A stretch of 64,000 nt of DNA, taken from the NCBI RefSeq assembly GCF_001431525.1, contig NZ_LDJH01000031.1, forward strand, positions 24,404-88,403, read 5' to 3'. The position numbers were made by a program, and so were the translations under genes. Positions within the stretch are counted from its first letter, which is position 1; each line of letters begins with the position of its first letter. The notes under the pieces are model-generated. The model was not told the DNA's origin. It saw only the letters and a list, made by a program, of their open reading frames with translations, and made no database searches. The stretch comes from Stenotrophomonas koreensis. Lineage in GTDB: Bacteria > Pseudomonadota > Gammaproteobacteria > Xanthomonadales > Xanthomonadaceae. Below are positions 9,022-18,286 of the stretch, in pieces.

Positions 9022-9984
9022 TCAGCCGCGGATCACCCGGCCCGGCCACAGGCCGGCAATGGCGGCAATGCCCTGTGCACCGTGATCACGGGCGGTAGCC
9101 AGGTCATCCATGTCCAGCCCGCCCAGCGCATAGATCGGCAGCGCACAGTGCGCACGCAGCGCGGCAAACCCCTCCCATCCCAGTACCGCGGCACCGGGAT
9201 GGCTGGCCGTCGGGCGCACCGGGCCCAGCACGACAAAATCACAGCCCAGTGCCTGCGCGGCCTGCAGCTGCTCCCGGTCATGGCAGGACGCGGCCACGGC
9301 AGCAACCAGCGGCGGCCGCTGCGCCAGGCCAAGCAGCTGTTCGCTGCCCAGGTGGACGCCGACGCCCAGCTCGGCCGCCAGCGCCACATCACGGTTGATC
9401 AACAGCTGCGCCCGGTGTTTGAACTGCTCCACGGCCAGGCGCAGCACTGCTTCGCGGCGGGGATCGCTGCCCGGCAGGCGCAGCTGGACCCGCTGCACGC
9501 CGCTGGCAATGGCGCGTTCCAGCGCCGCCAGCCAGGCCTGGACATCATCGCCCAGTGCCGGGGTGATCAGGTAACGGTCCGGCTGGGCCAGTGCGGCCAC
9601 CACCGGCAGGTCTGCCGGCGGCATCGAATACCGGTGCAGTTTTTCCGGCGCCACCCAGGTGATCGCCTGGCCTTCATGCCCGCGCGGACGGCCCTCCAGC
9701 GCGGTGATGTGCCGCACCTCCAGCACCAGATGCTTGTCCGGGTAACGCTGCGGCACCTGGATGATGCGGGAGCCGACCTGCGCCACCACCCCGAGCTCTT
9801 CGTGCAGTTCGCGGATCAGCGCCTGTTCCGAGCTCTCGCCCGGCTCACGCTTGCCGCCGGGGAATTCCCACAAGCCGACCAGGTCGCGGTTGCCTTCCCG
9901 GCGGTTGAGCAGATAGCGGCCACGGGCATCGGTAATCACGCCGGCCACCACATGGATGTGGCGCAAGTCAGGTTGATCAGGCAT
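9022..9984 (-). CDS. Nudix hydrolase fused to ThiE/TenI-like domain
   Basis: 320-residue two-domain protein. The N-terminal half (about 1-130) is a MutT-type Nudix hydrolase with the full Nudix box: GGKREPGE, a helix ending RELHEELG; it is expected to remove oxidised nucleotides such as 8-oxo-dGTP. The C-terminal half (about 140-320) resembles thiamin phosphate synthase/TenI barrels, with INRDVALAAELGVGVHLGSE, SCHD and LGPVRPT, but residues usual for thiamin phosphate synthesis (GQED after VHLG, lysine after GPVFPT) are changed. This fusion is known from gammaproteobacteria; the role of the second half is unclear. Directly follows secA on the same strand, after a terminator. Confidence 0.88.
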   Translation of the reverse strand: MPDQPDLRHIHVVAGVITDARGRYLLNRREGNRDLVGLWEFPGGKREPGESSEQALIRELHEELGVVAQVGSRIIQVPQRYPDKHLVLEVRHITALEGRPRGHEGQAITWVAPEKLHRYSMPPADLPVVAALAQPDRYLITPALGDDVQAWLAALERAIASGVQRVQLRLPGSDPRREAVLRLAVEQFKHRAQLLINRDVALAAELGVGVHLGSEQLLGLAQRPPLVAAVAASCHDREQLQAAQALGCDFVVLGPVRPTASHPGAAVLGWEGFAALRAHCALPIYALGGLDMDDLATARDHGAQGIAAIAGLWPGRVIRG

Positions 9985-10032
9985 GCACCCAGCTTGCCGC
10001 AGCCGATGATGCGGCGCAATAACAGCGGCCAC

Positions 10033-10059
10033 AAAAAACCCCGCCATGCGGCGGGGTCT
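10033..10059 (-). terminator. Rho-independent terminator after secA
   Basis: On the minus strand an 8-bp GC stem ACCCCGCC/GGCGGGGT with the four-base loop GCAT is followed directly by a run of six T. It lies 21 bases past the secA stop codon. Confidence 0.85.
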
Positions 10060-10077
10060 TGTCGTGGTCCGAGGTGG

Positions 10078-12801
10078 TCAGCTCAGCTGGCCATGGCAGT
10101 GCTTGAACTTCTTGCCACTGCCGCAGGGGCAGGGATCATTGCGCCCCACCTTCGGATCCTGGCCGGCGGCCAGCGCGGCCTGCGCCACTTCGGCCGCTTC
10201 CTCATCGGCACCCAGGCCACCGCTGTCAGCGTGCTGGAACTGCGACATCTGCAGCCGCGCCTCGGCCTGCTGGCGCTCCAGCGCCTCCAGTGCGGCGACC
10301 TCCTCCTCGCTGCGGATGCGCACGCGGCTGACCATGGTGATGACATCGGTCTTGACCCGCTCCAGCATCTGGCTGAACAGCTCGAAGGCTTCCTTCTTGT
10401 ACTCCTGCTTGGGCTGCTTCTGCGCATAGCCACGCAGGTAGATGCCCTGGCGCAGGTAATCCATCCGCGCCAGGTGCTCCTTCCAGGCCTGGTCGACCAC
10501 GGTGAGCATGATGTGCTTTTCCAGCGCGCGCATGGTCTCGGCACCCACAGCCGCTTCCTTGGCGTCCATGTGCTCGGCCACGACCTTCTGCACCGCCTCG
10601 GCGATGCCTTCGGCATCGATCTCGCTGCTGCCGGCCACCAGTGCGGCCACGTCCATCTGCACGCCCAGCTCGGCATCCAGGGCGGCAGTCAGCCCGGCCA
10701 GGTCCCACTGCTCATCCACCGATTCGGGCGGCACGAAACGCTCGACCAGGCCATACACCACGTCCGAACGGATGCCGTCCAGGGTGTCCTTGATCGATTC
10801 GGCTTCCAGCAGCTCGTCGCGCTGGCCGTAGATCACCTTGCGCTGGTCGTTGTTGACATCGTCAAAATCGAGCAGGTTCTTGCGGATGTCGAAGTTGTGC
10901 GACTCGACCTTGCGCTGGGCCTTTTCGATCTGCTTGGTCACCATCGCGCTTTCGATGACCTCGTCTTCCTTCATGCCCATCATCCGCATCGCCTTCTGCA
11001 CCCAGTCAGAGGCGAAGATGCGCATCAGGTTGTCTTCCAGCGACAGGTAGAAACGGGACGAGCCCGGGTCACCCTGGCGGCCGGAACGGCCACGCAGCTG
11101 GTTGTCGATACGCCGGCTCTCGTGACGCTCGGTACCGATGATGTGCAGGCCACCGGCGGCCTTGACCGCCTCGTGGCGCTCACGCCAGGCGGCCTTGACC
11201 GCGGCCTTCTGCTCCTCGCTGGCGTCCTCGCCCAGCGCCTGCAGCTCGGCTTCCAGCGAACCGCCAAGCACGATGTCGGTACCACGGCCGGCCATGTTGG
11301 TGGCGATGGTCACCGCAGCCGGCATGCCGGCATTGGCCACGATCTGCGCTTCGCGCTCGTGCTGCTTGGCGTTGAGGACCTCGTGCTTGACCCCGGCCTG
11401 GGTCAGGTGCTGGGACAGCATCTCGGAAACTTCGATCGAGGTGGTACCCACCAGCACCGGCTGGCCGCGCGCGGCGCAGTCCTTGATGTCTTCCAGCACC
11501 GCGTTGAACTTGCCCTTGCGGTTGAGGAACACCTGGTCGGGGTGGTCCTTGCGCTGGGTCGGGCGGTTGGTCGGAATCACCGTCACTTCCAGGCCGTAGA
11601 TGCTCTGGAACTCATAGGCTTCGGTATCGGCGGTGCCGGTCATGCCGGCCAGCTTGCCGTACATGCGGAACAGGTTCTGGAAGGTCACCGAGGCCAGGGT
11701 CTGGTTCTCGCGCTGCACCGGCACCCCTTCCTTGGCCTCCACCGCCTGGTGCAGGCCGTCGGACCAGCGCCGCCCGGCCAGGGTACGCCCGGTGAACTCG
11801 TCGACGATGATCACCTCGCCATCGCGGACGATGTAGTCGACATCGCGCTGGTAGATCGCATGGGCGCGCAGCGCGGCATTGAGGTGGTGGACCACGCTCA
11901 GGTTGCTTGCTGCGTACAGGCCGCCTTCGCTGTCATCGGCAATGATCCCGGCCTCGCGCAGCAGCTGCTCGGCATGCTCCATGCCGGCTTCGGACAGATA
12001 GACCTGCTTGCCCTTCTCGTCGACCCAGAAATCGCCTTCGCCTTCCTCGGTTTCCTGGCGCACCAGGTTGGGCACGATGCGGTTGACGCGGATGTACAGC
12101 TCCGGCGACTCGTCGGCCGGGCCGGAGATGATCAGCGGGGTGCGTGCCTCGTCGATCAGGATCGAGTCGACTTCGTCGACGATGGCGTAATGCAGCCCCT
12201 TCTGGTGACGGTCGCGCAGGGCCAGCGCCATGTTGTCGCGCAGGTAGTCAAACCCGAATTCGTTGTTGGTGCCGTAGGTGATGTCGGCGCCATAGGCGGC
12301 CGCCTTGTCGGCATGGGCCATGCCCGGATAGACCACGCCCACGCTCAGGCCCAGCCAGTTGTACAGCTTGCCCATCTGCGCCGCGTCACGCCGGGCCAGG
12401 TAGTCATTGACGGTGACCACATGCACGCCCTTGCCTTCCAGCGCATTGAGGTAGACCGGCAGCGTGGCCACCAGGGTCTTGCCCTCACCGGTGCGCATTT
12501 CGGCGATCTTGCCCATGTGCAGCACCATGCCGCCAATCAGCTGCACGTCGTAATGGCGCATGCCCATCACCCGGCGGCTGGCCTCGCGACAGACCGCGAA
12601 GGCTTCCGGCAGCAGCTTGTCCAGTGACTCGCCAGCGGCAATCCGCTCGCGGAACTGCGGCGTCCTGGCCTGGAGCTCGGCATCGGAAAGCTTTTCCAGC
12701 TCCGGCTCCAGAGCATTGATCTTGACGACGATACGGTTGAGCTGGCGCAACAGGCGGTCGTTACGGCTGCCAAAAACGCGGGTGAGCAGACTGTTGATCA
12801 T
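10078..12801 (-). CDS. secA: Preprotein translocase ATPase SecA
   Basis: 907-residue motor that drives preproteins through SecYEG. Nucleotide-binding domain 1 has Walker A GEGKT (about 104-109) in MRTGEGKTL and the [19 protein letters not shown]-like block; the preprotein-crosslinking domain, NBD2 (with the GRGTDI and [10 protein letters not shown] motifs), helical wing and scaffold follow. The C-terminus carries the zinc/SecB-binding motif [13 protein letters not shown]. Length equals the normal proteobacterial enzyme. It is flanked by hairpin terminators on both sides, so it is probably a single-gene unit, downstream of the M23 peptidase gene. No SecM-like leader ORF was recognised. Confidence 0.98.
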   Translation of the reverse strand: MINSLLTRVFGSRNDRLLRQLNRIVVKINALEPELEKLSDAELQARTPQFRERIAAGESLDKLLPEAFAVCREASRRVMGMRHYDVQLIGGMVLHMGKIAEMRTGEGKTLVATLPVYLNALEGKGVHVVTVNDYLARRDAAQMGKLYNWLGLSVGVVYPGMAHADKAAAYGADITYGTNNEFGFDYLRDNMALALRDRHQKGLHYAIVDEVDSILIDEARTPLIISGPADESPELYIRVNRIVPNLVRQETEEGEGDFWVDEKGKQVYLSEAGMEHAEQLLREAGIIADDSEGGLYAASNLSVVHHLNAALRAHAIYQRDVDYIVRDGEVIIVDEFTGRTLAGRRWSDGLHQAVEAKEGVPVQRENQTLASVTFQNLFRMYGKLAGMTGTADTEAYEFQSIYGLEVTVIPTNRPTQRKDHPDQVFLNRKGKFNAVLEDIKDCAARGQPVLVGTTSIEVSEMLSQHLTQAGVKHEVLNAKQHEREAQIVANAGMPAAVTIATNMAGRGTDIVLGGSLEAELQALGEDASEEQKAAVKAAWRERHEAVKAAGGLHIIGTERHESRRIDNQLRGRSGRQGDPGSSRFYLSLEDNLMRIFASDWVQKAMRMMGMKEDEVIESAMVTKQIEKAQRKVESHNFDIRKNLLDFDDVNNDQRKVIYGQRDELLEAESIKDTLDGIRSDVVYGLVERFVPPESVDEQWDLAGLTAALDAELGVQMDVAALVAGSSEIDAEGIAEAVQKVVAEHMDAKEAAVGAETMRALEKHIMLTVVDQAWKEHLARMDYLRQGIYLRGYAQKQPKQEYKKEAFELFSQMLERVKTDVITMVSRVRIRSEEEVAALEALERQQAEARLQMSQFQHADSGGLGADEEAAEVAQAALAAGQDPKVGRNDPCPCGSGKKFKHCHGQLS

Positions 12802-12857
12802 TGAAGGAACCGGTTGGAAAAAGGTGCCAGGCGGTGATGGCCTGCAGACAAACCAAC

Positions 12858-12890
12858 ACCATAAACGAAACAGGGCGCAGTGCGCCCTGT
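12858..12890 (-). terminator. Terminator between M23 peptidase and secA
   Basis: A perfect 10-bp inverted repeat (ACAGGGCGCA/TGCGCCCTGT, 12870-12890, one-base centre) is followed on the minus strand by TTCGTTTA. It lies 56 bases after the M23 gene stop. The very small centre means a few inner pairs must open to form the loop. Confidence 0.65.
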
Positions 12891-12946
12891 TGCTGGCAAG
12901 GACCCATTGTAACTGGGGCCGGGCCAGAGATTTTCAAGCCGTCGGG

Positions 12947-13891
12947 TCAGCCGCGGCGCACCGGGGTATTGCCGCCGGTACCGAGGAACTTGCGCGGATT
13001 GACCGCCACCCCGTTTTCCCAGACCTCGAAGTGGACATGCGCACCGGTGGAACGGCCGGTGGAACCGGCCTTGGCGATCTCCTGCCCGGCCCGGACCAGG
13101 TCGCCCTGGCGCACGCTCAGGCGCGAGTTGTGGGCGTAACGGGTGAGATAGCCATTGCCGTGGTCGACATCGACCACATTGCCGTAGGCACCGTTGACAC
13201 CGGAGAACTTGACCACACCGTCAGCCACCGACAGCACCGGGTCACCGACCCGGGCGCTGAAATCCAGGCCCTTGTGGTTGCCTCGGCCACGACCGAACGG
13301 GTCATTGCGCGAGCCGAAACCGGAGGTGACGTAGCTGTTGTGGATCGGCAGGCGGGTCGGCAGCGCATCGCGCTGCAGCTGCTGGTCGAACAGCAGCGAT
13401 TCGAGCACGCCCAGCTGCCTGCCGGCCTGTTCGAAGCTGGCGCTGAGGCTGTGCAGGTCGGCATTGACCTCGTCCATGCGCACATCCTGCAGCGGACCGC
13501 TGTCTTCACCACCACCCACGCCCGGGGTTTCCTGGAAATCGAACTCGCCATCGGCCAGCTCGCCCATCTGGGTCAGGCGCTCACCCAGGGCGTTGAGCCG
13601 GGTGGCCTGGGCCTGCAGTTCGGCCATCCGTGCCGCCAGGGCATTGACCTCGGCCTGCGACTGGGCACGGACCTGCGCCAGTTCCTGCTCCTGCTCGGCC
13701 AGGCGCGCCTGCAGCAGCGCATCGCCGGCAACGCCGGTAGCGGCACCGGCCCCCACACCCACCAGGGCACCCAGTGCCAGGGTCGCCCCCAGCACCATGG
13801 CCGGGCGGTCTTCGAACAGCGCCAGCACCCGCGTTAATACGCCACTGTGCTTACCTGCCCGGGTTTTGATTACGATCTTTGGTGACGTCAT
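12947..13891 (-). CDS. M23-family peptidoglycan endopeptidase, membrane-anchored
   Basis: 314 residues: a basic cytosolic N-terminus, a membrane helix (about 32-55), a periplasmic coiled coil (about 60-115), an acidic/glycine linker, and a C-terminal LytM domain. All zinc ligands of active M23 enzymes are present: His206 and Asp210 in HKGLDF, and the HVH pair His285/His287 in GAHVHFE, so it should cleave peptidoglycan cross-links. The gene position between lpxC and secA is the same in related Xanthomonadaceae. It is divergent from dciA with only 12 bases between start codons, so its promoter must lie inside dciA. Confidence 0.93.
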   Translation of the reverse strand: MTSPKIVIKTRAGKHSGVLTRVLALFEDRPAMVLGATLALGALVGVGAGAATGVAGDALLQARLAEQEQELAQVRAQSQAEVNALAARMAELQAQATRLNALGERLTQMGELADGEFDFQETPGVGGGEDSGPLQDVRMDEVNADLHSLSASFEQAGRQLGVLESLLFDQQLQRDALPTRLPIHNSYVTSGFGSRNDPFGRGRGNHKGLDFSARVGDPVLSVADGVVKFSGVNGAYGNVVDVDHGNGYLTRYAHNSRLSVRQGDLVRAGQEIAKAGSTGRSTGAHVHFEVWENGVAVNPRKFLGTGGNTPVRRG

Positions 13892-13903
13892 TGAGTACTT
13901 CTT

Positions 13904-14353
13904 ATGTCTGAGCCGAAATCCGATCCCCGCCCCGCGACAGCGCCTGTTCGGGCACTGGATGCGGTGATGTCCAGCAGGTCAGGCAACCCGTTGCGCCGTG
14001 CCCTCTGGCTTGACGAACTGGATCGCACCCTGCGTGGCCACCTGCCCCCAACGCTGGCCGGCCAATGCCGGCTCGCCAATGTGGACGGCGAACACCTCGT
14101 TTTTCTCGTCCAATCCCCGCTATGGCATGCCCGTCTGCGGCTTGCCGAAAATACGCTGATCGACGCGGCCCGCTCCATCGGGCTGAAGGTCACCAGGGTG
14201 ACCATCAAGACAGCCAGTGCACCGCTGCGCCCCCAGACGCCCGCGCCGCACAATGGTCCAGCTGCCGTAAGCCCCACCACGCGTAACGGCCTGCGTGATG
14301 CGCTGGCTGCCCTTGACGATGTCCTGAACCCCACATCGTCGAAGGACCGCTGA
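13904..14353 (+). CDS. dciA: DciA (DUF721) replicative helicase loader
   Basis: 149-residue DUF721 protein. DciA proteins interact with the DnaB helicase and are the loader in bacteria lacking DnaC. Visible family pattern: RALWLDELDRTLRGHLPPTLAGQC, then LVFLVQSPLWHARLRLAENTL with the conserved tryptophan, and the C-terminal VTRVTIKT strand. The first 30 residues and the last 40 look disordered. It is the only plus-strand gene in this part of the window, divergent from the M23 gene and convergent with lpxC, and is read against the direction of the whole dcw cluster. DUF721 assignment is by sequence pattern; DciA function is family knowledge. Confidence 0.82.
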   Translation: MSEPKSDPRPATAPVRALDAVMSSRSGNPLRRALWLDELDRTLRGHLPPTLAGQCRLANVDGEHLVFLVQSPLWHARLRLAENTLIDAARSIGLKVTRVTIKTASAPLRPQTPAPHNGPAAVSPTTRNGLRDALAALDDVLNPTSSKDR

Positions 14354-14543
14354 AGGAATCCGGTCGCAGCTGGATCCCAGCCGATGATGTGAAGACAATG
14401 TCCACACCATCGGGGCCGCTCGCATCCTAGCGGCCAGCCTTGGCTCAAATGTTATGCAAACGTTATTTTTCCGTGCGATTCAGGTCACGATCCCGGTGAT
14501 ATTCACAGAACCGTGACGCCTGTTCGCCCCTGGCCGTGGTGGC

Positions 14544-15458
14544 TCAGGCGTAGGCGGGAGCGCCGTAGGCCACGACCGGGGCCTGCGCACCGGCCTGCTG
14601 GAAACTGGCCCATTCCCAGGCACTGGCATCGGCCAGCAAGGCCCTGGCGAGCTTGTTGTTGAGCGCATGGCCGGACTTGTAACCCTCATATGCCCCGAGG
14701 ATCTGGCCACCGGACAGGTACAGGTCGCCGATGGCGTCCAGGATCTTGTGGCGGACGAATTCATCGGCAAAACGCAGCCCATCCTCGTTGAGGACACGGA
14801 ATTCATCCAGCACGATCGCATTGTCCATCGAGCCGCCCAGGCCGAGGTTGCGCTCGCGCATGTATTCAAGGTCGCGCATGAAGCCGAAGGTGCGCGCGCG
14901 CGCGATTTCCTTGATGTAGGCCGCGGTGGAGAATTCCAGCTCCACGCGTGACTGCTTGGCCGGAATGGCCGGGTGGTCGAAGGCGATGGTGAAACCGAGC
15001 TTGAAGCCGTCATACGGCGTGAAGCGGGCGACCTTGTCGCCTTCGGTGACTTCCACGGTCTTGAGCACGCGGATGAAGCGCTTGGCCGCGTTCTGCTCGC
15101 TGATCCCGGCCGACTGCAGCAGGAACACGAACGGACCCGATGAGCCATCCATGATCGGCAGCTCGGCCGAGGACAGTTCAATGATGCAGTTGTCCACACC
15201 CAAGCCGGCCAGGGCCGACATCAGGTGCTCGACGGTCTGGATCTTGGCGTTGTCGCAGGTCAGACCGGTGCACAGGGTGACTTCGGTGACCAGCTCGGCA
15301 CGCGCCGGCACTTCCACTACCGGTTCCAGGTCAACGCGACGGAACACGATGCCGGTATCCACCGGGGCCGGGCGCAGGGTCATGTAGACCTTGTCACCAC
15401 TGTGCAGGCCCACACCGGTGGCGCGGATCGTGTTGCTCAAAGTGCGTTGGGGAATCAT
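14544..15458 (-). CDS. lpxC: UDP-3-O-acyl-N-acetylglucosamine deacetylase
   Basis: 304-residue zinc amidase for the committed step of lipid A synthesis. It has GVGLHSG near the start, the zinc ligand His78 in TVEHLMSAL, and the second half motif with the [10 protein letters not shown] segment (zinc His and Asp) and SGHALNNK containing the catalytic histidine. Normal length. It is the last gene of the dcw cluster, 196 bases after ftsZ with a stem-loop between them, which may adjust its level relative to ftsZ. LpxC in enterobacteria is turned over by FtsH; the C-terminus here ends in APAYA, unlike the E. coli degron. Confidence 0.97.
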   Translation of the reverse strand: MIPQRTLSNTIRATGVGLHSGDKVYMTLRPAPVDTGIVFRRVDLEPVVEVPARAELVTEVTLCTGLTCDNAKIQTVEHLMSALAGLGVDNCIIELSSAELPIMDGSSGPFVFLLQSAGISEQNAAKRFIRVLKTVEVTEGDKVARFTPYDGFKLGFTIAFDHPAIPAKQSRVELEFSTAAYIKEIARARTFGFMRDLEYMRERNLGLGGSMDNAIVLDEFRVLNEDGLRFADEFVRHKILDAIGDLYLSGGQILGAYEGYKSGHALNNKLARALLADASAWEWASFQQAGAQAPVVAYGAPAYA

Positions 15459-15568
15459 CGGCAGGTCGCAGAATTACGTAAGGACAGGTAGCAACGGCCA
15501 GGCCATTGCAGCCGCGAAGAATACCATGCACCCCTCCCCCACCCTGGCTGAACAGGAAACGGCGACTG

Positions 15569-15602
15569 GCCACCACCACGCCGGTCCTGGCGTGATGGTG
15601 GC
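15569..15602 (-). promoter_or_regulatory. Stem-loop between ftsZ and lpxC
   Basis: A 14-bp inverted repeat with one mismatch (arms 15569-15582 and 15589-15602, loop of six) lies in the 196-base gap between ftsZ and lpxC. No T run follows on the minus strand, so it is more likely a partial terminator, attenuator or RNA-stability element than a full terminator. The same gap is otherwise without a recognisable gene. Confidence 0.45.
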
Positions 15603-15654
15603 TGGTCTGGACATGGCACATCGTAACGGGGGGACAAGCCCGCCCGGGCAGTCT

Positions 15655-16875
15655 TCAGTCTGCCTGACGGCGCAGGAACGCCGGGATGTCCAGGTAGTCC
15701 GGCGGCAGGTCGGCAGCCCCGTTGCCGGCGCCCGATGCGCCCGAGCCGCTATCGGTGCTGGCACGACGCAGGCCGGTGGCCAGCGAATTGATGTTGCTGC
15801 GTGCGCTGTTGGCATCGGCATCGATGTCGCCGAATTCGGCCGCACCGGTGGTGGCGTTGCGCACCAGCTTGATCTGGCTGCGCTCGCTGCCACGCGGGGC
15901 AACCTTGGCGGCAACACTGTTCAGGCCGGTGGCGACCACGGTGACGCGCACTTCGTCCTGCATGTCCGGATCGAGCACGGTACCCAGCACCACGGTGGCA
16001 TCTTCGGAGGCGAAGCTGTCGATGGTGCGGCCGATCTCGTCGAACTCGCTCATGGTGAAGTCCGGGCCGGCGGTGATGTTGACCAGGATGCCGTTGGCAC
16101 CGGCCAGGTTGACATCGTCCAGCAGCGGGTTCTGGATCGCGGCCTCGGCAGCGGCCTGGGCACGGTCATCACCGCGCGCGGTGCCGGTACCCATCATCGC
16201 CAGGCCCATCTCGCTCATCACCGTGCGCACGTCGGCAAAGTCGACGTTGATCAGGCCCGGACGCACGATCAGGTCGGCAATGCCCTGCACCGCGCCCTGC
16301 AGCACGTCGTTGGCGGCGCGGAAGGCCTGGATCATGGTCGCGTTGCGGCCCAGCACGGTGATCAGCTTTTCATTCGGGATGGTGATCAGCGAATCGACGT
16401 GCTGGCTCAGCTCCTCGATGCCCTTCAGCGCCACCTGCATGCGGCGGCGGCCTTCGAACGGGAAAGGCTTGGTGACCACGGCCACGGTCAGGATGCCCAT
16501 TTCCTTGGCCAGCTGTGCCACCACCGGGGCGGCACCGGTACCGGTACCACCGCCCATGCCGGCGGTGATGAACACCATGTCCGCACCCTGCAGCGCGTCC
16601 ATGATGCGCTCGCGGTCTTCCAGCGCGGCCTGGCGGCCGACTTCCGGATTGGCGCCGGCGCCCAGGCCCTTGGTCACGTTCTCACCCAGCTTGAGCTGGG
16701 TCTTGGCACCGCACTTGGTGATCGCCTGCGAGTCGGTGTTGGCGATGATGAACTCCACGCCCTCCACGCTGCCGTTGACCATGTGCGCCACGGCGTTGCC
16801 GCCGCCGCCGCCCACGCCAACCACCTTGATCACCGCATTGGGTGCCATTTTTTCGATCAGTTCGAAATGCGCCAT
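15655..16875 (-). CDS. ftsZ: Cell division GTPase FtsZ
   Basis: 406-residue tubulin homologue forming the Z ring. Visible are the N-terminal GVGGGGGNAVAHM nucleotide loop, the tubulin signature GGGTGTG (about 108-114), the T7 segment NVDFADV, a variable linker rich in Ala/Ser/Gly (about 320-390) and the conserved C-terminal peptide DYLDIPAFLRRQAD that binds FtsA and ZipA. Translation is preceded by GAGGA. The gene follows ftsA after a 178-base leader holding a stem-loop, so ftsZ probably has its own promoter or processing site. Confidence 0.98.
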   Translation of the reverse strand: MAHFELIEKMAPNAVIKVVGVGGGGGNAVAHMVNGSVEGVEFIIANTDSQAITKCGAKTQLKLGENVTKGLGAGANPEVGRQAALEDRERIMDALQGADMVFITAGMGGGTGTGAAPVVAQLAKEMGILTVAVVTKPFPFEGRRRMQVALKGIEELSQHVDSLITIPNEKLITVLGRNATMIQAFRAANDVLQGAVQGIADLIVRPGLINVDFADVRTVMSEMGLAMMGTGTARGDDRAQAAAEAAIQNPLLDDVNLAGANGILVNITAGPDFTMSEFDEIGRTIDSFASEDATVVLGTVLDPDMQDEVRVTVVATGLNSVAAKVAPRGSERSQIKLVRNATTGAAEFGDIDADANSARSNINSLATGLRRASTDSGSGASGAGNGAADLPPDYLDIPAFLRRQAD

Positions 16876-16909
16876 GTCTTTGTCCTCAGGGTAAAACCGT
16901 GGTCGGTGT

Positions 16910-16944
16910 CCATCGTGGGCAGGCTTCCTGCCTGCCGTCGATGG
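16910..16944 (-). promoter_or_regulatory. Stem-loop in the ftsA-ftsZ leader
   Basis: CCATCG...CGATGG outer arms and GGCAGGC/GCCTGCC inner arms with a five-base loop form an extended imperfect hairpin 35 bases before the ftsZ start codon. It has no T run. Position suggests a role in transcript processing or translation of ftsZ; this is inference from position only. Nothing else is recognised in the 178-base gap. Confidence 0.4.
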
Positions 16945-17053
16945 CCGTGCCGCGGCCGTTTTCAGTTGTAGTCGCTCATCCCGGCGGGATGGGCGTGCAC
17001 TGCATCGGTACTGCCGGGTACTGCGTTCATCGCCTTGCCTGCCGCTGGCCTGA

Positions 17054-18286
17054 TCAGAAATTTTCCAACCAGGATTTCAATTTTTTCAACACCGATCCTG
17101 CGCGTCCGGACGGCAGTGACGGCCGCCGCGGATGTTCCAGCTGGCTGCCCATCAGCAGCAGCCCGACCGCAGTGGAATACACCGGGTTGCCGACCACTTC
17201 GCCCAGCCCGGAAACATGCTGCGGAATGCCGATGCGCACCGGCATCTGCAGCATTTCCTCGGCCAGTTCGACCACGCCTTCCATCTTGGAAGCGCCACCG
17301 GTAAGCACCACCCCGGCGCGCACCAGCTCCTCGAAACCGGAGCGGCGCAGTTCGGCCTGGACCATCTCGAAGATTTCCTCGTAGCGCCCCTGCACCGCCT
17401 GTGCCAGCGAGTGGCGCGGCATCCGCCGCGGCGGACGGTCACCGACGCTGGGCACCTGGATGCTTTCCTCGGCGGTGGCCAGCTGGGCCAGCGCACAGGC
17501 GTAACGCACCTTGATCTGCTCGGCCTCCGGGGTCGGCGTGCGCAGCATGTGTGCGATGTCATTGGTGACATGGTCGCCGGCAATCGGCAGCGAGGCCGAA
17601 TGGCACAGCGCGCCCTGCACATAGACCGAGATGTCGGTGGTGCCGGCGCCCATGTCCACCAGCACCACGCCCAGCTCGCGCTCGTCGGCGGTCAACACCG
17701 CCACCGAGGAAGCCAGCGATGACAGCACCAGGTCATCGACCTGCAGGCCGCAGCGCTGCACGCACTTGGTGATGTTCTGTGCCGCCGACTGGGCGCAGGT
17801 GACCAGGTGCGCATGCACCTCCAGGCGCACGCCGGTCATCCCGACCGGGTTGCGGATGCCTTCCTGCGAATCATCCAGCACGTACTCGCGCGGGATCGCA
17901 TGCAGGATGCGCTGGTCGGCCGGAATGGCCACCGCCTTGGCCGCATCCAGCACCCGGTCCAGGTCGGCCCAGGTGACCTCGCCTTCGCGGATCGGCTGCA
18001 GCCCCTGCGAGTTGCGGCACTGCACATGGTTGCCGGAGATCGAGGCATACACCGAACGGATCTCGCAGCCGGCCATCAGGTCGGCTTCTTCGACCGCGCG
18101 CTTGATCGATTCCACCGTGGATTCGATATCCACCACCACGCCGCGCTTGAGCCCGCGTGACTCGTGCGAACCAATCCCAATCACTTCAATCGGATTGCCC
18201 GGCGAATACTCACCGACCAAGGCCACCACCTTGGAGGTGCCGATATCCAGGCCGACAATCAGCGATTTGTCACCCTTGCGATTCAT
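17054..18286 (-). CDS. ftsA: Cell division protein FtsA
   Basis: 410-residue actin-like ATPase that tethers FtsZ to the membrane. Phosphate-1 loop GLDIGTSKVVALVGE is at residues 13-27, the 1C domain follows, then VDMGAGTTDISVYVQG (phosphate 2) and the VVLTGGASKMEGV adenosine motif. The C-terminal VLKKLKSWLENF is the amphipathic membrane-targeting helix. Normal length. Its ATG overlaps the ftsQ stop codon by four bases. Confidence 0.98.
   Translation of the reverse strand: MNRKGDKSLIVGLDIGTSKVVALVGEYSPGNPIEVIGIGSHESRGLKRGVVVDIESTVESIKRAVEEADLMAGCEIRSVYASISGNHVQCRNSQGLQPIREGEVTWADLDRVLDAAKAVAIPADQRILHAIPREYVLDDSQEGIRNPVGMTGVRLEVHAHLVTCAQSAAQNITKCVQRCGLQVDDLVLSSLASSVAVLTADERELGVVLVDMGAGTTDISVYVQGALCHSASLPIAGDHVTNDIAHMLRTPTPEAEQIKVRYACALAQLATAEESIQVPSVGDRPPRRMPRHSLAQAVQGRYEEIFEMVQAELRRSGFEELVRAGVVLTGGASKMEGVVELAEEMLQMPVRIGIPQHVSGLGEVVGNPVYSTAVGLLLMGSQLEHPRRPSLPSGRAGSVLKKLKSWLENF

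Noticed and set aside
9082..12627. Open frame of 1181 codons on the plus strand opposite secA
   Set aside because: High-GC genomes give long open frames in the antisense of real genes. The translation is rich in His, Gln, Arg and Gly with no domain, and secA on the other strand is certain.
12802..12946. SecM-like arrest leader upstream of secA
   Set aside because: No small frame with an arrest-type C-terminus is visible; the gap holds a terminator for the M23 gene instead.
15390..16971. Long plus-strand frame opposite ftsZ
   Set aside because: Antisense shadow; ftsZ on the minus strand is unambiguous.
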